DNA of 64,000 nucleotides from DASZFV01 sp035549075. Lineage in GTDB: Bacteria > Myxococcota_A > Polyangia > Fen-1088. The stretch covers positions 40,655-104,654 of the forward strand of contig DASZRT010000069.1 of assembly GCA_035549075.1 (NCBI GenBank), written 5' to 3'. The position numbers were made by a program, and so were the translations under genes. Below the pieces are notes generated by a model that did no database searches, had not been told where the DNA came from, and worked only from the letters and a program-made list of their open reading frames with translations. Below, piece by piece: positions 37,695 through 46,805 of this stretch; position 1 is the stretch's first letter; the number at the start of each line of letters is the position of its first letter.

Positions 37695-38477
37695 GTGTCG
37701 ACCCTGACGGTCCTGGAGCTGGGGGCCTACGCGCTCGCGTCGGTGCTCTACCTCGGTTTCCTGCTGGGCCTGCGCGCGCGCGCCGGGCGCCTCGCGCTCG
37801 CAGCCGCCGTCGTGCTGCACGTCATCGACGTCGGCGAGCGCTGCGTCCACGGCGTCAACCCGATCTCGTCGACGCCCGAGGCGCTGTCGTTCATCGGGTT
37901 CCTCGTCGCGACGGGCTACGTGCTGGCGTCGCTGCGCTACAAGCTCGACTCGGCGGGCGCGTTCGCGGCGCCCGCGGCGCTCGTGCTGCTCGTGCTCGCG
38001 CGCCTCGGCCCCGCCGAAGAGGCGACGCCCGCGATGAGCCCGCTCGGCCAGACGCACATCCTGCTGGCCACGATCGGCGTCGCGATCTTCTTCATCGCCG
38101 CCGTGCTCGCCGTGCTCTACCTCTTCGAAGACCGCCAGCTGCGCCGAAAAGACTTCGCGAAGATGAAGGGCCGCGCGACGCCGCTCGATACGCTCGATCG
38201 GCTGGCCGCGGGCTGCGTCTCGATCGGCTTCCCGATCTTCACGGTCGCGATCGTCACGGGCGCGATGTGGATCGCGCGCCTCGGCGTGCTGCACGGCATG
38301 CGCGCGCTCCGACCCGAGTACCTCCTGGCCTTCGTGACGTGGGTGGCGTTCGGCGTGCTCATCGTCGCGCGCGTCGGCGGCGGGTGGCGCGGGCGGCGCG
38401 CGGCGTGGCTCACGTTGGGCGGCTTCGGGGGGACGGTGCTCGTGCTGCTCGTCTACTTCTTGAGGCACGCCGCGTAG
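37695..38477 (+). CDS. HemX/CcsA-like membrane protein
   Basis: A 260-residue membrane protein with about eight helices, related to the CcsA/CcmC cytochrome-c-assembly fold. Histidines in helix-end positions (VVLHVIDVGER, QTHILLATIG) may bind heme. It is directly upstream (2-base gap) of hemA, an arrangement known as hemX-hemA, where HemX modulates glutamyl-tRNA reductase in some bacteria. The WGxFWxWD motif of true cytochrome synthetases is absent. It starts with GTG at 37695. Confidence 0.75.
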   Translation: MSTLTVLELGAYALASVLYLGFLLGLRARAGRLALAAAVVLHVIDVGERCVHGVNPISSTPEALSFIGFLVATGYVLASLRYKLDSAGAFAAPAALVLLVLARLGPAEEATPAMSPLGQTHILLATIGVAIFFIAAVLAVLYLFEDRQLRRKDFAKMKGRATPLDTLDRLAAGCVSIGFPIFTVAIVTGAMWIARLGVLHGMRALRPEYLLAFVTWVAFGVLIVARVGGGWRGRRAAWLTLGGFGGTVLVLLVYFLRHAA

Positions 38478-38479
38478 CG

Positions 38480-39853
38480 ATGTCCGATTCGGCCACAAAG
38501 CCGGGCGCGCCCAAGATCGACGTCGTCGTCATCGGCGTCTCGCACCGCACGGCGCCCGTCGCGCTGCGCGAGAAGCTCACCGTCGTGCCCGACCAGCTCG
38601 ACGCGACCTTGAAAGAGCTCAAGACGCTGCCGGGCGTGCGCGAGGTGGCGCTGCTCTCGACGTGCAACCGCATCGAGATCTACGCCGTCGCCAGCGACGC
38701 CGACGCGACCCTGCGCGCGATCGGCGCCGATCTGTCTCGCCGCGCCTCGATGCTCGAGGCCGAGATCGAGCCGCACATCTACACGCGCGTCGAGCGCGAC
38801 GCCGTCAAGCACCTGTTCCGCGTCGCCTCGAGCCTCGACTCGCTCGTCGTGGGAGAGCCGCAGATCCTCGGGCAGGTCAAAGAGACCAAGGAGCTGGCCG
38901 AGCGCGCGGGCGTGTTCGGCAACATCCTCGCGCAGTGCTTCGAGCGCGCGTTCCGCGTCGCCAAGCGCGTGCGCAACGACACCGAGATCGCGCGCAACCC
39001 CGTGTCGGTGAGCTCGATCGCCGTCGAGTACGCGCGCAACGTCTTCGCCGACTTCCGCGGACGCCGCGTGCTCGTCGTCGGCGCGGGCAAGATGTCGGAT
39101 CTCGCGGCGCGGGCGCTGCGCGCGCACGGCGCCGTCCTCACGGTGACGAACCGAACGCGCGCGCGCGCCGACGAGCTCGCGGCGCGCGTCGGCGGGGACG
39201 TGCACGCGTGGGAAGATCTCGCCGGCGCGCTCGCGAAGGCCGACGTCGTCATCGCCTCGACGGGCGCGCAACGCCCGGTGCTGACGCGCGAGCTGCTCGC
39301 GCGCGTGCAGAAGGTGCGGCGCGGGCGCTTGCTGTGCCTCATCGACATCGCCGTGCCCCGCGACGTCGAGCCCGAGGCCGCCGACCTCGAGGGCGTCTAC
39401 GTCGCCAACATCGACGACCTGCAACAGGTGGCCGCCGACGGCCAGAAGAACCGCGCCGCCGAGGCGACGGCCGGCGAGGCGATCATCGAAGAGGAGATCG
39501 GCCGCTTCCTGCAGGACTGGGGCGGCCGTCAACTCGGCCCGACGGTCACGGCGATGCGCACGCACGTCCTCGGCGTCGTGCACGGCGAGGCGGACAAGCT
39601 GCTCGCGTCGCTCGGTCACCTCGCCGAAAAAGATCGCGCCGCGATCACGGCCGCGTTCGACGCCGCGGGCAAAAAGGTGCTCCACCAGCCGCAGCTCGCG
39701 CTCAAGCGCGATCCGGGCGAGGCCGTCTCGCTCGTCGCCGCCGTGCAGAAGCTGTTCGGCCTGCAGACGGCCGAGGCGCCGCCCGAGTCCGACGCCGCGC
39801 CGCCCGCGGCGGGCGAGGGCGCGACGCCCCGCCGGCCCGGGGATCCTTCATGA
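38480..39853 (+). CDS. hemA: Glutamyl-tRNA reductase
   Basis: A 457-residue enzyme that reduces glutamyl-tRNA to glutamate-1-semialdehyde, the first step of tetrapyrrole synthesis by the C5 pathway. The catalytic cysteine lies in ALLSTCNRIEIY, and the substrate-binding region reads GEPQILGQVKE. The NADPH site is VLVVGAGKM. A C-terminal dimerisation domain and a disordered tail follow. It overlaps hemC by four bases (ATGA) and follows the HemX-like gene closely. Confidence 0.96.
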   Translation: MSDSATKPGAPKIDVVVIGVSHRTAPVALREKLTVVPDQLDATLKELKTLPGVREVALLSTCNRIEIYAVASDADATLRAIGADLSRRASMLEAEIEPHIYTRVERDAVKHLFRVASSLDSLVVGEPQILGQVKETKELAERAGVFGNILAQCFERAFRVAKRVRNDTEIARNPVSVSSIAVEYARNVFADFRGRRVLVVGAGKMSDLAARALRAHGAVLTVTNRTRARADELAARVGGDVHAWEDLAGALAKADVVIASTGAQRPVLTRELLARVQKVRRGRLLCLIDIAVPRDVEPEAADLEGVYVANIDDLQQVAADGQKNRAAEATAGEAIIEEEIGRFLQDWGGRQLGPTVTAMRTHVLGVVHGEADKLLASLGHLAEKDRAAITAAFDAAGKKVLHQPQLALKRDPGEAVSLVAAVQKLFGLQTAEAPPESDAAPPAAGEGATPRRPGDPS

Positions 39854-40782
39854 GCACCAACAAGATCGTCATCGGCACGCGCGGCAGCGCGCTCGCGCGC
39901 TGGCAGGCGGCGCACGTCGGCGCGGCGCTCGAGGCCGCTCACGCTCACATTGGCCTCGAGATCGAGGAGCACATCCTCGTCACCGAAGGCGACCGCGTGC
40001 AGACGGGCGCCGTCATCGAGCTGGGCGGCAAGGGCGTCTGGGTCAAGGAGATCGAAGACGCGCTGCTGGCGGGCACGATCGATCTCGCCGTGCACAGCCT
40101 CAAGGACGTGCCGGCCGAGCTCGCGCCCGGGCTGGCGCTCGTCGCGATCCCCGAGCGAGCCGACCCGCGCGACGCGCTCGTGAGCCGCTCGGGCGCGCCG
40201 CTCGCGTCGCTGCCCGCGGGCGCCGTCGTCGGAACGTCGAGCCTGCGCCGCGTCTGCCAGGTGCGCGCGATGCGCCCCGACCTGCGCGTCGAGATCCTGC
40301 GCGGCAACGTCGACACGCGGCTGCGCAAGGTGGCCGAAGGCGTCGTCGACGCCGGCGTGCTCGCGTGCGCGGGGCTCGATCGCCTCGGCTTCGGCGCCCG
40401 CATCACCGAGCGCTTCACCCACGAGCAAATGTTGCCGGCGATCGGGCAGGGAGCGCTCGCGCTCGAGGCCCGCGCGTCTGACGCGCGCGTCGTCGAGCTC
40501 ACGCGCGCGCTCGCCGACGCGGCCGCCGAGGTCACCGTCGCCGCCGAGCGGGCGCTGCTCGCGGGCCTGGGCGTCGGCTGCCGAACGCCCGTCGCGGGCC
40601 ACGCTGTCTTGAAGGAAGGCCGCGTCGTCCTGCGTGGCCTCGTCGGCCGCCCCGACGCCTCGGAGATGATCCACGAAGAGCTCGCGGGCGCGCCTGGCGA
40701 AGCCGCCGCCGTCGGCGCCGAGGTGGCGAAGCGCCTCCTCGCGCGAGGCGCTGCCCGGATCCTGCGTGAGCTCGAAGGGTAA
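39850..40782 (+). CDS. hemC: Porphobilinogen deaminase (hydroxymethylbilane synthase)
   Basis: A 310-residue enzyme that joins four porphobilinogen units into hydroxymethylbilane. It shows the N-terminal GTRGSALARWQA, the catalytic Asp in HSLKDVP, RRVCQVRAMRPDL, and GNVDTRLRK. The dipyrromethane cofactor is carried on the Cys in GLGVGCRTPVAGHA. The ATG overlaps the hemA stop. It completes a hemX-hemA-hemC operon; hemB, hemD and hemL are not in the window. Confidence 0.96.
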   Translation: MSTNKIVIGTRGSALARWQAAHVGAALEAAHAHIGLEIEEHILVTEGDRVQTGAVIELGGKGVWVKEIEDALLAGTIDLAVHSLKDVPAELAPGLALVAIPERADPRDALVSRSGAPLASLPAGAVVGTSSLRRVCQVRAMRPDLRVEILRGNVDTRLRKVAEGVVDAGVLACAGLDRLGFGARITERFTHEQMLPAIGQGALALEARASDARVVELTRALADAAAEVTVAAERALLAGLGVGCRTPVAGHAVLKEGRVVLRGLVGRPDASEMIHEELAGAPGEAAAVGAEVAKRLLARGAARILRELEG

Positions 40783-40802
40783 CGTTTCGTAAGCAACGTC
40801 CT

Positions 40803-40834
40803 GGGCCCGAGTTCACACCGGCGAAACTCGGCCC
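40803..40834 (+). other. Stem-loop between hemC and cytochrome P460 gene
   Basis: A 10-bp stem with one bulged C (40803-40813 with 40825-40834) and an 11-base loop, 20 bases after the hemC stop and 19 before the P460 start. No T-run follows, so it may be a weak or Rho-assisted terminator, or a leader structure. Confidence 0.4.
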
Positions 40835-40852
40835 TGCAGTATGGTCCCCGGT

Positions 40853-41416
40853 ATGAAAGCCAAGAGCCGGGTGATGACGTTGGTGGGAGCGCTGGTGGTC
40901 TTGGGGGTGGTCGCGGGTGCATGGGCCGCGGGCGCGCCGGACAGATACACGGTGAAGGTGCCGGGGGGCCTGGGCTTCGCCGAGTTCAAGGGCTACGAGG
41001 ACTGGGCCGTCGTGTCGATCAGCCAGAACGGCAAGGCCTTCGCGGCGATTCTCGGCAACCCGACGATCATGGAAGCTCTCCGCGCAGGCATCCCGGCGAA
41101 CGGCAAACCGTTCCCCGACGGTTCGCGCATGGCGAAGGTCCATTGGCTCCCGCACAAGAAAGAGACCTACCCGGGCCCGCCCACCGTCCCGGACGTGCAG
41201 ACGAACGTCGACTTCATGGTGAAGGACAGCAAGCGCTTCGCCGACGCCGGCGGCTGGGGTTGGGCCTCGTTCGACTACGACGCCGCCACCCAGAAGTTCG
41301 CCCCCTCGGGCAAGGACGCGAAGCCGCCGCAGGAGCACGACGCCAAGTGCGGCCTCGCCTGCCACACGAAGATCAAGGAGCGCGACTACGTGTTCACCGA
41401 GTACGCGACGCGCTAA
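40853..41416 (+). CDS. Cytochrome P460-family protein with CxxxCH heme motif
   Basis: A 187-residue exported protein: signal peptide MKAKSRVMTLVGALVVLGVVAGAWA, then a P460-like domain with FKGYEDWAVVSIS, GKPFPDGSRMAKVHW and GWGWASFDYD. Near the C-terminus the heme-attachment motif reads CGLACH, with three rather than two residues between the cysteines. P460 heme proteins oxidise hydroxylamine or NO-related species in some bacteria, and others in the family have unknown roles. I start at the internal ATG at 40853 because it begins the signal peptide. Confidence 0.82.
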   Translation: MKAKSRVMTLVGALVVLGVVAGAWAAGAPDRYTVKVPGGLGFAEFKGYEDWAVVSISQNGKAFAAILGNPTIMEALRAGIPANGKPFPDGSRMAKVHWLPHKKETYPGPPTVPDVQTNVDFMVKDSKRFADAGGWGWASFDYDAATQKFAPSGKDAKPPQEHDAKCGLACHTKIKERDYVFTEYATR

Positions 41417-41492
41417 CCGCGCCCTTTTTTCGTCAAGAACACACCGCGGCACCGACGGGGTCGCGGAGGCGTCCTTCTATCTTCTTGAAATC

Positions 41493-42461
41493 ATGGTCTT
41501 CCTGGGGACCCCGCTTGACCCCGGGCGGTTGGGGCGCTATCTGCAACGGTTCATCATGCTCGGATTCGAGCGAGACAACCCGGCCGCGCACGCTCCGACA
41601 AGCCTCGTCATGGAGCCTTGCCCGGGGTCTTCCTTCTTTAGTGTCGCGCGGAACGAGCCGACTTTTCCGGCTGAGTTGCGCCAGCTTTCCAGCATTCCGA
41701 CCACCCTTTGGGTCTCGGGCCGCCTGCCTTCGGCCGGCACGCCCGCGATTGCGATCGTGGGATCGCGAGCGGCGACGACGGCCGCCTGCCGTCGGGCCGA
41801 AGCGTTCGCGCGGGCCGTGGCCGGCGCTGGGTACGACGTGGTTTCGGGCGGTGCGCTCGGGATCGACGCGGCCGCGCACCGGGGTGCGCTCGCGGCGGGT
41901 GGCGCGACCTTCGCCGTGCTCGGCTGCGGCATCGACGTCGTTTATCCCGATCGCCACGCGGCGCTGTTCGCCGAGATCGCGATCACGGGTGGCGTGTTGA
42001 CCGAGCTCGAGCCGGGGACGCAGCCGAAGCGCCAGCACTTCCCGTCGCGCAACCGCCTGGTCGCGGCGCTGGCTGGCACGACGATCGTCGTCGAGGCGCG
42101 CGACGGTTCGGGCGCGCTCATCACGGCGAATTTCGCCAGCAAGCTCGGACGCCGCGTGCTCGCCGTGCCGGGCAGCGCGGGGTGCGACGCGCTCCTCGCG
42201 GCCGGCCGCGCCGAGGCGATCGAAGACGCCGCTGGACTGCTCGATCGTCTAGCAGGTCGCGCGCCCGTCTCGGTCGAGGCGCCGACGGCGCTCGCGGCGG
42301 TCGTCGCGGCGCTGCGCGCCGGCGCGGCCACTCCTTCTGACGTCGCGCGCCGAATGGCCGCGACTTTGCCGGCGACGCTCGCGCTCCTCGCAGAGGTCGA
42401 GCTCGCGGGCTGGGTCCGGCGCGCGCCGGGCGGAAAGTTCGAGGTGCTCCGTGCCAACTAA
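41493..42461 (+). CDS. dprA: DNA-processing protein DprA (Smf)
   Basis: A Rossmann-fold protein that loads RecA on incoming single-stranded DNA during natural transformation. Diagnostic motifs are IAIVGSRAATT, GYDVVSGGALGIDAAAHRGAL, CGIDVVYP, HFPSRNRLVAALA and VVEARDGSGALITA. A short winged-helix-like C-terminus follows. Homology begins near residue 50, and codon bias before 41640 is weak, so the true start may be the ATG at 41556 or 41610 rather than 41493. The last 11 bases overlap topA, a common dprA-topA arrangement. Confidence 0.9.
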   Translation: MVFLGTPLDPGRLGRYLQRFIMLGFERDNPAAHAPTSLVMEPCPGSSFFSVARNEPTFPAELRQLSSIPTTLWVSGRLPSAGTPAIAIVGSRAATTAACRRAEAFARAVAGAGYDVVSGGALGIDAAAHRGALAAGGATFAVLGCGIDVVYPDRHAALFAEIAITGGVLTELEPGTQPKRQHFPSRNRLVAALAGTTIVVEARDGSGALITANFASKLGRRVLAVPGSAGCDALLAAGRAEAIEDAAGLLDRLAGRAPVSVEAPTALAAVVAALRAGAATPSDVARRMAATLPATLALLAEVELAGWVRRAPGGKFEVLRAN

Positions 42462-45012
42462 GAAGAAGGCCGCAGAGACGAAGGCGTCGGCCGTGAAGAC
42501 CGCCGCCAAGAACACGACGACGAAGACGACGGCGAAGAAGCCCGCCGCCAAGACGAAGGCGGCAGCCAAGACCAAGGCTTCGGCCAAGACGACGAACGCC
42601 AAGGAGGAGATCGCCGTCGACGCGCCCGCCGTCGAACGCCCGCGCCGGGTCAACGACGCGCTCGTGATCGTCGAGTCGCCCGCGAAGGCGAAGACGATCA
42701 AGAAGTACCTCGGCGCCGGCTACGTCGTGAAGGCGTCGGTCGGCCACGTGAAGGATCTGCCGAAGAAGAAGATCGGCATCGACATCGAGCACGGCACCTT
42801 CCAGCCCGAGTACGTCGTCATCGACACCAAGCAGAAGGTGCTCGCCGAGATCAAAGACGTCGCGGCGCACGTGGGCCGCGTGTACCTCGCGCCCGACCCC
42901 GATCGCGAGGGCGAGGCGATCGCCTGGCACATCGCCGAGGAGATCCGTCCCTCGAACCCGAACATCCAGCGCGTCCTCTTCAACGAGATCACGAAGAAGG
43001 CCATCAACGAGGCCATCCAGCGGCCCATGTCGCTCGACGTGAAGAAGTTCGAGGCGCAGCAGGCGCGCCGCGTGCTGGATCGCATCGTCGGCTACCAGAT
43101 CAGCCCCGTGCTGTGGACGAAGGTGCGGCGCGGCCTGTCGGCCGGGCGCGTGCAGTCGGTCGCCGTGCGGCTCGTCGTCGATCGCGAGGCCGAGATCAAC
43201 GCGTTCCAGCCGCAGGAGTACTGGACCGTCGAGGCGCAGGTCGAGGGCGGCGCGCCGCCGCCGTTTGCGGCGCGCGTCGTCAAGCTCGACGGCAAGAAGG
43301 TCGAGCTCACGAACGAGGGCCACGCGCGCGAGGTCGTCGACATCATCAAGTCGTCGCCGCTGCTCGTCGCGGCCGTCGAGCGGCGCGAGCGCAAGAAAAA
43401 CGCGCCGCCGCCCTTCATCACGTCGAAGCTGCAGCAAGAGGCGTCGAGCAAGCTGCGCTTCTCGCCCAAGCGCACGATGGGTCTCGCGCAGCGGCTCTAC
43501 GAAGGCGTCGAGGTCGGCGAGGACGGCCTCGTCGGCCTCATCACGTACATGCGCACCGATTCGACGCGTCTGTCCGACGACGCCGTCGCCGAGGTGCGGG
43601 CGTACATCGGCGAGCGCTTCGGCGCCAACCACCTGCCGGCCGAGCCCGTCGTCTTCAAGACGAAGAAGGGCGCGCAGGACGCGCACGAGGCGATCCGCCC
43701 GACGTCGACGAAGTACGACCCCGAGATGGTGAAGAAGCTGTGGGCCGCGGGGCAGGGCGGCGGCCGCGACGAGCGCGAGACCGACGACCTGCTCAAGCTC
43801 TACACGCTGATCTGGAACCGCACGATCGCCTGCCAGATGGTGCCGGCCGTGTTCGACCAGACCAGCGTCGAGATCCAGGCCGGCCGCGTCGAGCTGCGCG
43901 CGTCGGGTCAGGTCATGAAGTTCGCCGGCTTCCTCGGCGTGTACGCCGAGACGGTCGAGGACGCGGCCAACGAAGACGAGACCAACGCGCTGCCCGAGGT
44001 GCGCGAGGGCGAGACGCTCAAGCTGCTCGAGACCAAGCCCGAGCAGCACTTCACGCAGCCGCCGCCGCGCTTCTCCGAGGCGACGCTCGTCAAAGAGCTC
44101 GAGGAGAAGGGCATCGGCCGCCCGTCGACGTACGCGGCGATCCTCACGACGATCCAGGGCCGCGGCTACGTCGAGAAGAAGGAGAGCCGCCTGCACCCGA
44201 CCGAGCTCGGCGTCATGGTCGACGGCCTGCTCGTCAAGAGCTTCCCCGACATCGTCAGCTCGGACTTCACGGCGAAGATGGAGGAGGACCTCGACAAGGT
44301 CGAGGACGGCGACGCCGACTGGGTGAAGATCCTCAAGACCTTCTACACGCCGTTCAAGAAAGAGGTCGAGACGGCGAAGAAGGAGATGCGCAACGTCAAG
44401 GCCGAGGAGCAGAAGACCGACGAGGTCTGCGAGAAGTGCGGCTCCGGCATGGTCATCAAGTGGGGCAGCAACGGCCACTTCCTCGCGTGCTCGGGCTACC
44501 CCGCCTGCAAGAACACGAAGGAGTTTCGCAAGAACCCCGACGGCACGCTCACCGTCGTGTCGACGACGCGGCCGTCGGACATGAAGTGCCCGACGTGCGG
44601 CGCCGACATGATCATCCGGCGCGGGCGCTTCGGCGAGTTCCAGGCCTGCACGCGGTACCCCGAGTGCAAGACCACGGCGCCGATGTCGCTGGGCGTGACG
44701 TGCCCGAAGGAAGGCTGCGGCGGCTACCTGACCGAAAAGCGCAGCAAGCGCGGCAAGGTCTTCTTCGGCTGCTCGAACTACCAGACGACGAAGTGCGACT
44801 TCGTGTCGTGGGATCGCCCGATGCCGCAGCCGTGCCCGAAGTGCGGCGCGCCGTTCCTGCTGCAGAAGGTCTCCAAGACGGGCACGCGCCTTTACTGCAA
44901 CAACAAAGAGGGGTGCGGCTACACGGCGGACGCGGGCGAGGCGGGCGAAGAGGGTGCCAGCCTCGCGGGCGCGGGCGGCACGAGCGGCTCCCCGCCGCCC
45001 GCCGCGGCATAG
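42451..45012 (+). CDS. topA: DNA topoisomerase I
   Basis: An 853-residue type IA topoisomerase that relaxes negative supercoils. An N-terminal tail of about 65 Lys/Ala/Thr-rich residues precedes the Toprim domain (LVIVESPAKAKTI, DPDREGEAIAWH). The catalytic tyrosine is Y366 in ITYMRTDSTRLS. The C-terminus has four zinc ribbons with paired cysteines (CEKCG, CPTCG, CPKEGCGG, CPKCG). The start is GTG within the dprA end. The basic tail is an addition relative to the Escherichia coli enzyme, though seen in other high-GC bacteria. Confidence 0.96.
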   Translation: MPTKKKAAETKASAVKTAAKNTTTKTTAKKPAAKTKAAAKTKASAKTTNAKEEIAVDAPAVERPRRVNDALVIVESPAKAKTIKKYLGAGYVVKASVGHVKDLPKKKIGIDIEHGTFQPEYVVIDTKQKVLAEIKDVAAHVGRVYLAPDPDREGEAIAWHIAEEIRPSNPNIQRVLFNEITKKAINEAIQRPMSLDVKKFEAQQARRVLDRIVGYQISPVLWTKVRRGLSAGRVQSVAVRLVVDREAEINAFQPQEYWTVEAQVEGGAPPPFAARVVKLDGKKVELTNEGHAREVVDIIKSSPLLVAAVERRERKKNAPPPFITSKLQQEASSKLRFSPKRTMGLAQRLYEGVEVGEDGLVGLITYMRTDSTRLSDDAVAEVRAYIGERFGANHLPAEPVVFKTKKGAQDAHEAIRPTSTKYDPEMVKKLWAAGQGGGRDERETDDLLKLYTLIWNRTIACQMVPAVFDQTSVEIQAGRVELRASGQVMKFAGFLGVYAETVEDAANEDETNALPEVREGETLKLLETKPEQHFTQPPPRFSEATLVKELEEKGIGRPSTYAAILTTIQGRGYVEKKESRLHPTELGVMVDGLLVKSFPDIVSSDFTAKMEEDLDKVEDGDADWVKILKTFYTPFKKEVETAKKEMRNVKAEEQKTDEVCEKCGSGMVIKWGSNGHFLACSGYPACKNTKEFRKNPDGTLTVVSTTRPSDMKCPTCGADMIIRRGRFGEFQACTRYPECKTTAPMSLGVTCPKEGCGGYLTEKRSKRGKVFFGCSNYQTTKCDFVSWDRPMPQPCPKCGAPFLLQKVSKTGTRLYCNNKEGCGYTADAGEAGEEGASLAGAGGTSGSPPPAAA

Positions 45013-45045
45013 CGGCGTCGGCGGGAGCGACGTGCGCCGATCCGG

Positions 45046-46209
45046 TCATCCTCGGTTACGTGTTCGAGCGCCCGACGTGTTGACCTCCTCGGCGTCGCGG
45101 CGCCGGCGGCGGCGATTCAAGAGCAGCCGCCGCGTGACGACGATGTGGCCCGCGAGCGCGAGGGCCACGAACACGGTGGGCAGCCAGACGAGGCCCCCCA
45201 CCTTCGTCGAAGAGCCCGCGACGCTGCAACCGCCGCCCGAGCTCTTGGTCTGACCGGTCGAGCCGGCCGCCTCGGTCACGCCGCCGGTCGAGCCGATGCT
45301 GCCGCCGGCCGCGCCCGTCGTGCCGCCGGTCGAGCCGGTCGTAGCACCCGACGCTCCGGTGTCTCCGCCCGCGCCCGCCGTCGATCCCCCGGCGCCGCTC
45401 GCGCCCGCGCTGCCGCCGGTTCCCCCGGTCGGGCCCGTGTCACCACCCGCGGCGTCGGTTCCACCACCAGCATCAGCGGGCGCGCCCGCGTCAGCGCTCG
45501 CGCCCATGAGCGTGAACTGGAGGTAGTCGAAGTTGAAGTGGTTGGCCGTCGTCTGGACCTTGATGACCTGCAGGCCCGCCTCGAGCGTGAGCGTCGCGAA
45601 GCTCGGATACGGCTTCCAGTTGTGGTAGTTGGCCTTGGTCTCGTAGTTGGGGAAGGCGGTCTTCCAGTCGACCTGCTTCGTACCGTTCACGTAGATCTGG
45701 ACGCCGATCGTGCCGTCACCGCCCATGCCGCCGGGCGGGCCGTTGCCCGTCGCCCAGGTCGAGCTCACGGCGTACGTCCCCGCGGTCTGGACGTCGACCG
45801 TGTAGTTGAACCAATCGCCCATGTCGAGCGCGCCGACGTAGAAGTCTTCCTTCGTCGTCGACGGGTAGCGCGAGCCCTCGGCCGGATCGACCGACTGGTA
45901 CCAAAGGTCCGGCTTCGACGCCGCCGTGAGCGACAGCGACGCCGTGGGGACGTCCGTGCGGTAGCCGAAGCCGCCTTTGACCTCGTGGTGCGTCGCCGAG
46001 TACGCGACGTCGCCGCCCATGTCGTAGTTGATGAGATCGAGGCGGCCGGGGATGGCGTACGGCCCGGCTTTGACGTCGGCGGGGATGACGCCCGCGCCGC
46101 CCGCGACGGCGGGATCGAAGGGCTTGCCCTTGTACCCGGCTGGAATGGCGGCCCGGGCGGACCCAGCGACGACCAGCAACCCGACGACGACCGGCAGCGT
46201 TGGCTTCAC
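45046..46209 (-). CDS. Surface-anchored carbohydrate-binding-like protein, MYXO-CTERM-type tail
   Basis: A 387-residue protein. The GTG at 46209 gives a signal peptide (MKPTLPVVVGLLVVAGSARA). Residues about 90-240 resemble a CBM6/CBM35-type jelly roll (DMGDWFNYTVDVQTAGTYAVSS and WKPYPSFATLTLEAGLQVIKV). A linker of about 80 residues of Gly, Ala, Ser and Thr follows. The C-terminus has GGGCS, a hydrophobic helix and an Arg cluster, resembling the sorting tail of myxobacterial surface proteins. It may bind a polysaccharide on the cell surface. No catalytic domain is present. Confidence 0.75.
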   Translation of the reverse strand: MKPTLPVVVGLLVVAGSARAAIPAGYKGKPFDPAVAGGAGVIPADVKAGPYAIPGRLDLINYDMGGDVAYSATHHEVKGGFGYRTDVPTASLSLTAASKPDLWYQSVDPAEGSRYPSTTKEDFYVGALDMGDWFNYTVDVQTAGTYAVSSTWATGNGPPGGMGGDGTIGVQIYVNGTKQVDWKTAFPNYETKANYHNWKPYPSFATLTLEAGLQVIKVQTTANHFNFDYLQFTLMGASADAGAPADAGGGTDAAGGDTGPTGGTGGSAGASGAGGSTAGAGGDTGASGATTGSTGGTTGAAGGSIGSTGGVTEAAGSTGQTKSSGGGCSVAGSSTKVGGLVWLPTVFVALALAGHIVVTRRLLLNRRRRRRDAEEVNTSGARTRNRG

Positions 46210-46307
46210 GTCCGGAGGATCACACAACCCGCGCGGCCGTCGGCGCAAACGGCGCCTGCGATTTGCCACCGCCGTCGCCCGTGCGCGCGCTGTTATGCTC
46301 GCGCGCG

Positions 46308-46805
46308 ATGCACGACGCGTACGACGTCGCCGGGTGGGCGAACTTCTTCGTCGCCGAGGCGGGCGCGTCGGCGGCCCTCACGGGGCTGCTGTTCGTCGCC
46401 GTCTCGATCAACCTCGCGAAGATCCTGCAGTACCCGCAGCTGCCGGGCCGCGCCGCCGAGTCGCTGATTCTGCTCGCGGGCGTGCTCGCCGCGTCGACGC
46501 TCGGGCTCGTGCCCGGCCAGTCGCGCGTCGCGCTCGGCGCCGAGCTCACGGCCGTCGCGTCGCTCGTCTGGCTCGCGCCCATGGCGATCCAGGCGCGCTC
46601 CGGGCACGTCGCGGGCGCGCCCCTCAACTGGATTCTCACGCGCGTCGCGACACACCAGCTCGCCGCGCTTCCCAGCGTCGGTGCGGCCGTGTCGGTGCTC
46701 GTCGGCGCGGGCGGCGGTCTCTACTGGCTCGTGCCCGCGACGCTGCTCTCCTTCGCGGGCAGCATCGTCAACGCGTGGGTGCTGCTCGTCGAGATTCAGC
46801 GCTGA
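46308..46805 (+). CDS. Four-helix membrane protein of unknown function
   Basis: A 165-residue protein beginning MHDAYDVAGWANFFVAEAGASAALTGLLFVAVSINL, with four predicted membrane helices. The N-terminal AGxxGALTGLLFVAVSINL pattern recurs in small uncharacterised actinobacterial and myxobacterial membrane proteins. No functional motif is visible. Its 3' end overlaps the convergent methyltransferase gene by 10 bases. Confidence 0.7.
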   Translation: MHDAYDVAGWANFFVAEAGASAALTGLLFVAVSINLAKILQYPQLPGRAAESLILLAGVLAASTLGLVPGQSRVALGAELTAVASLVWLAPMAIQARSGHVAGAPLNWILTRVATHQLAALPSVGAAVSVLVGAGGGLYWLVPATLLSFAGSIVNAWVLLVEIQR

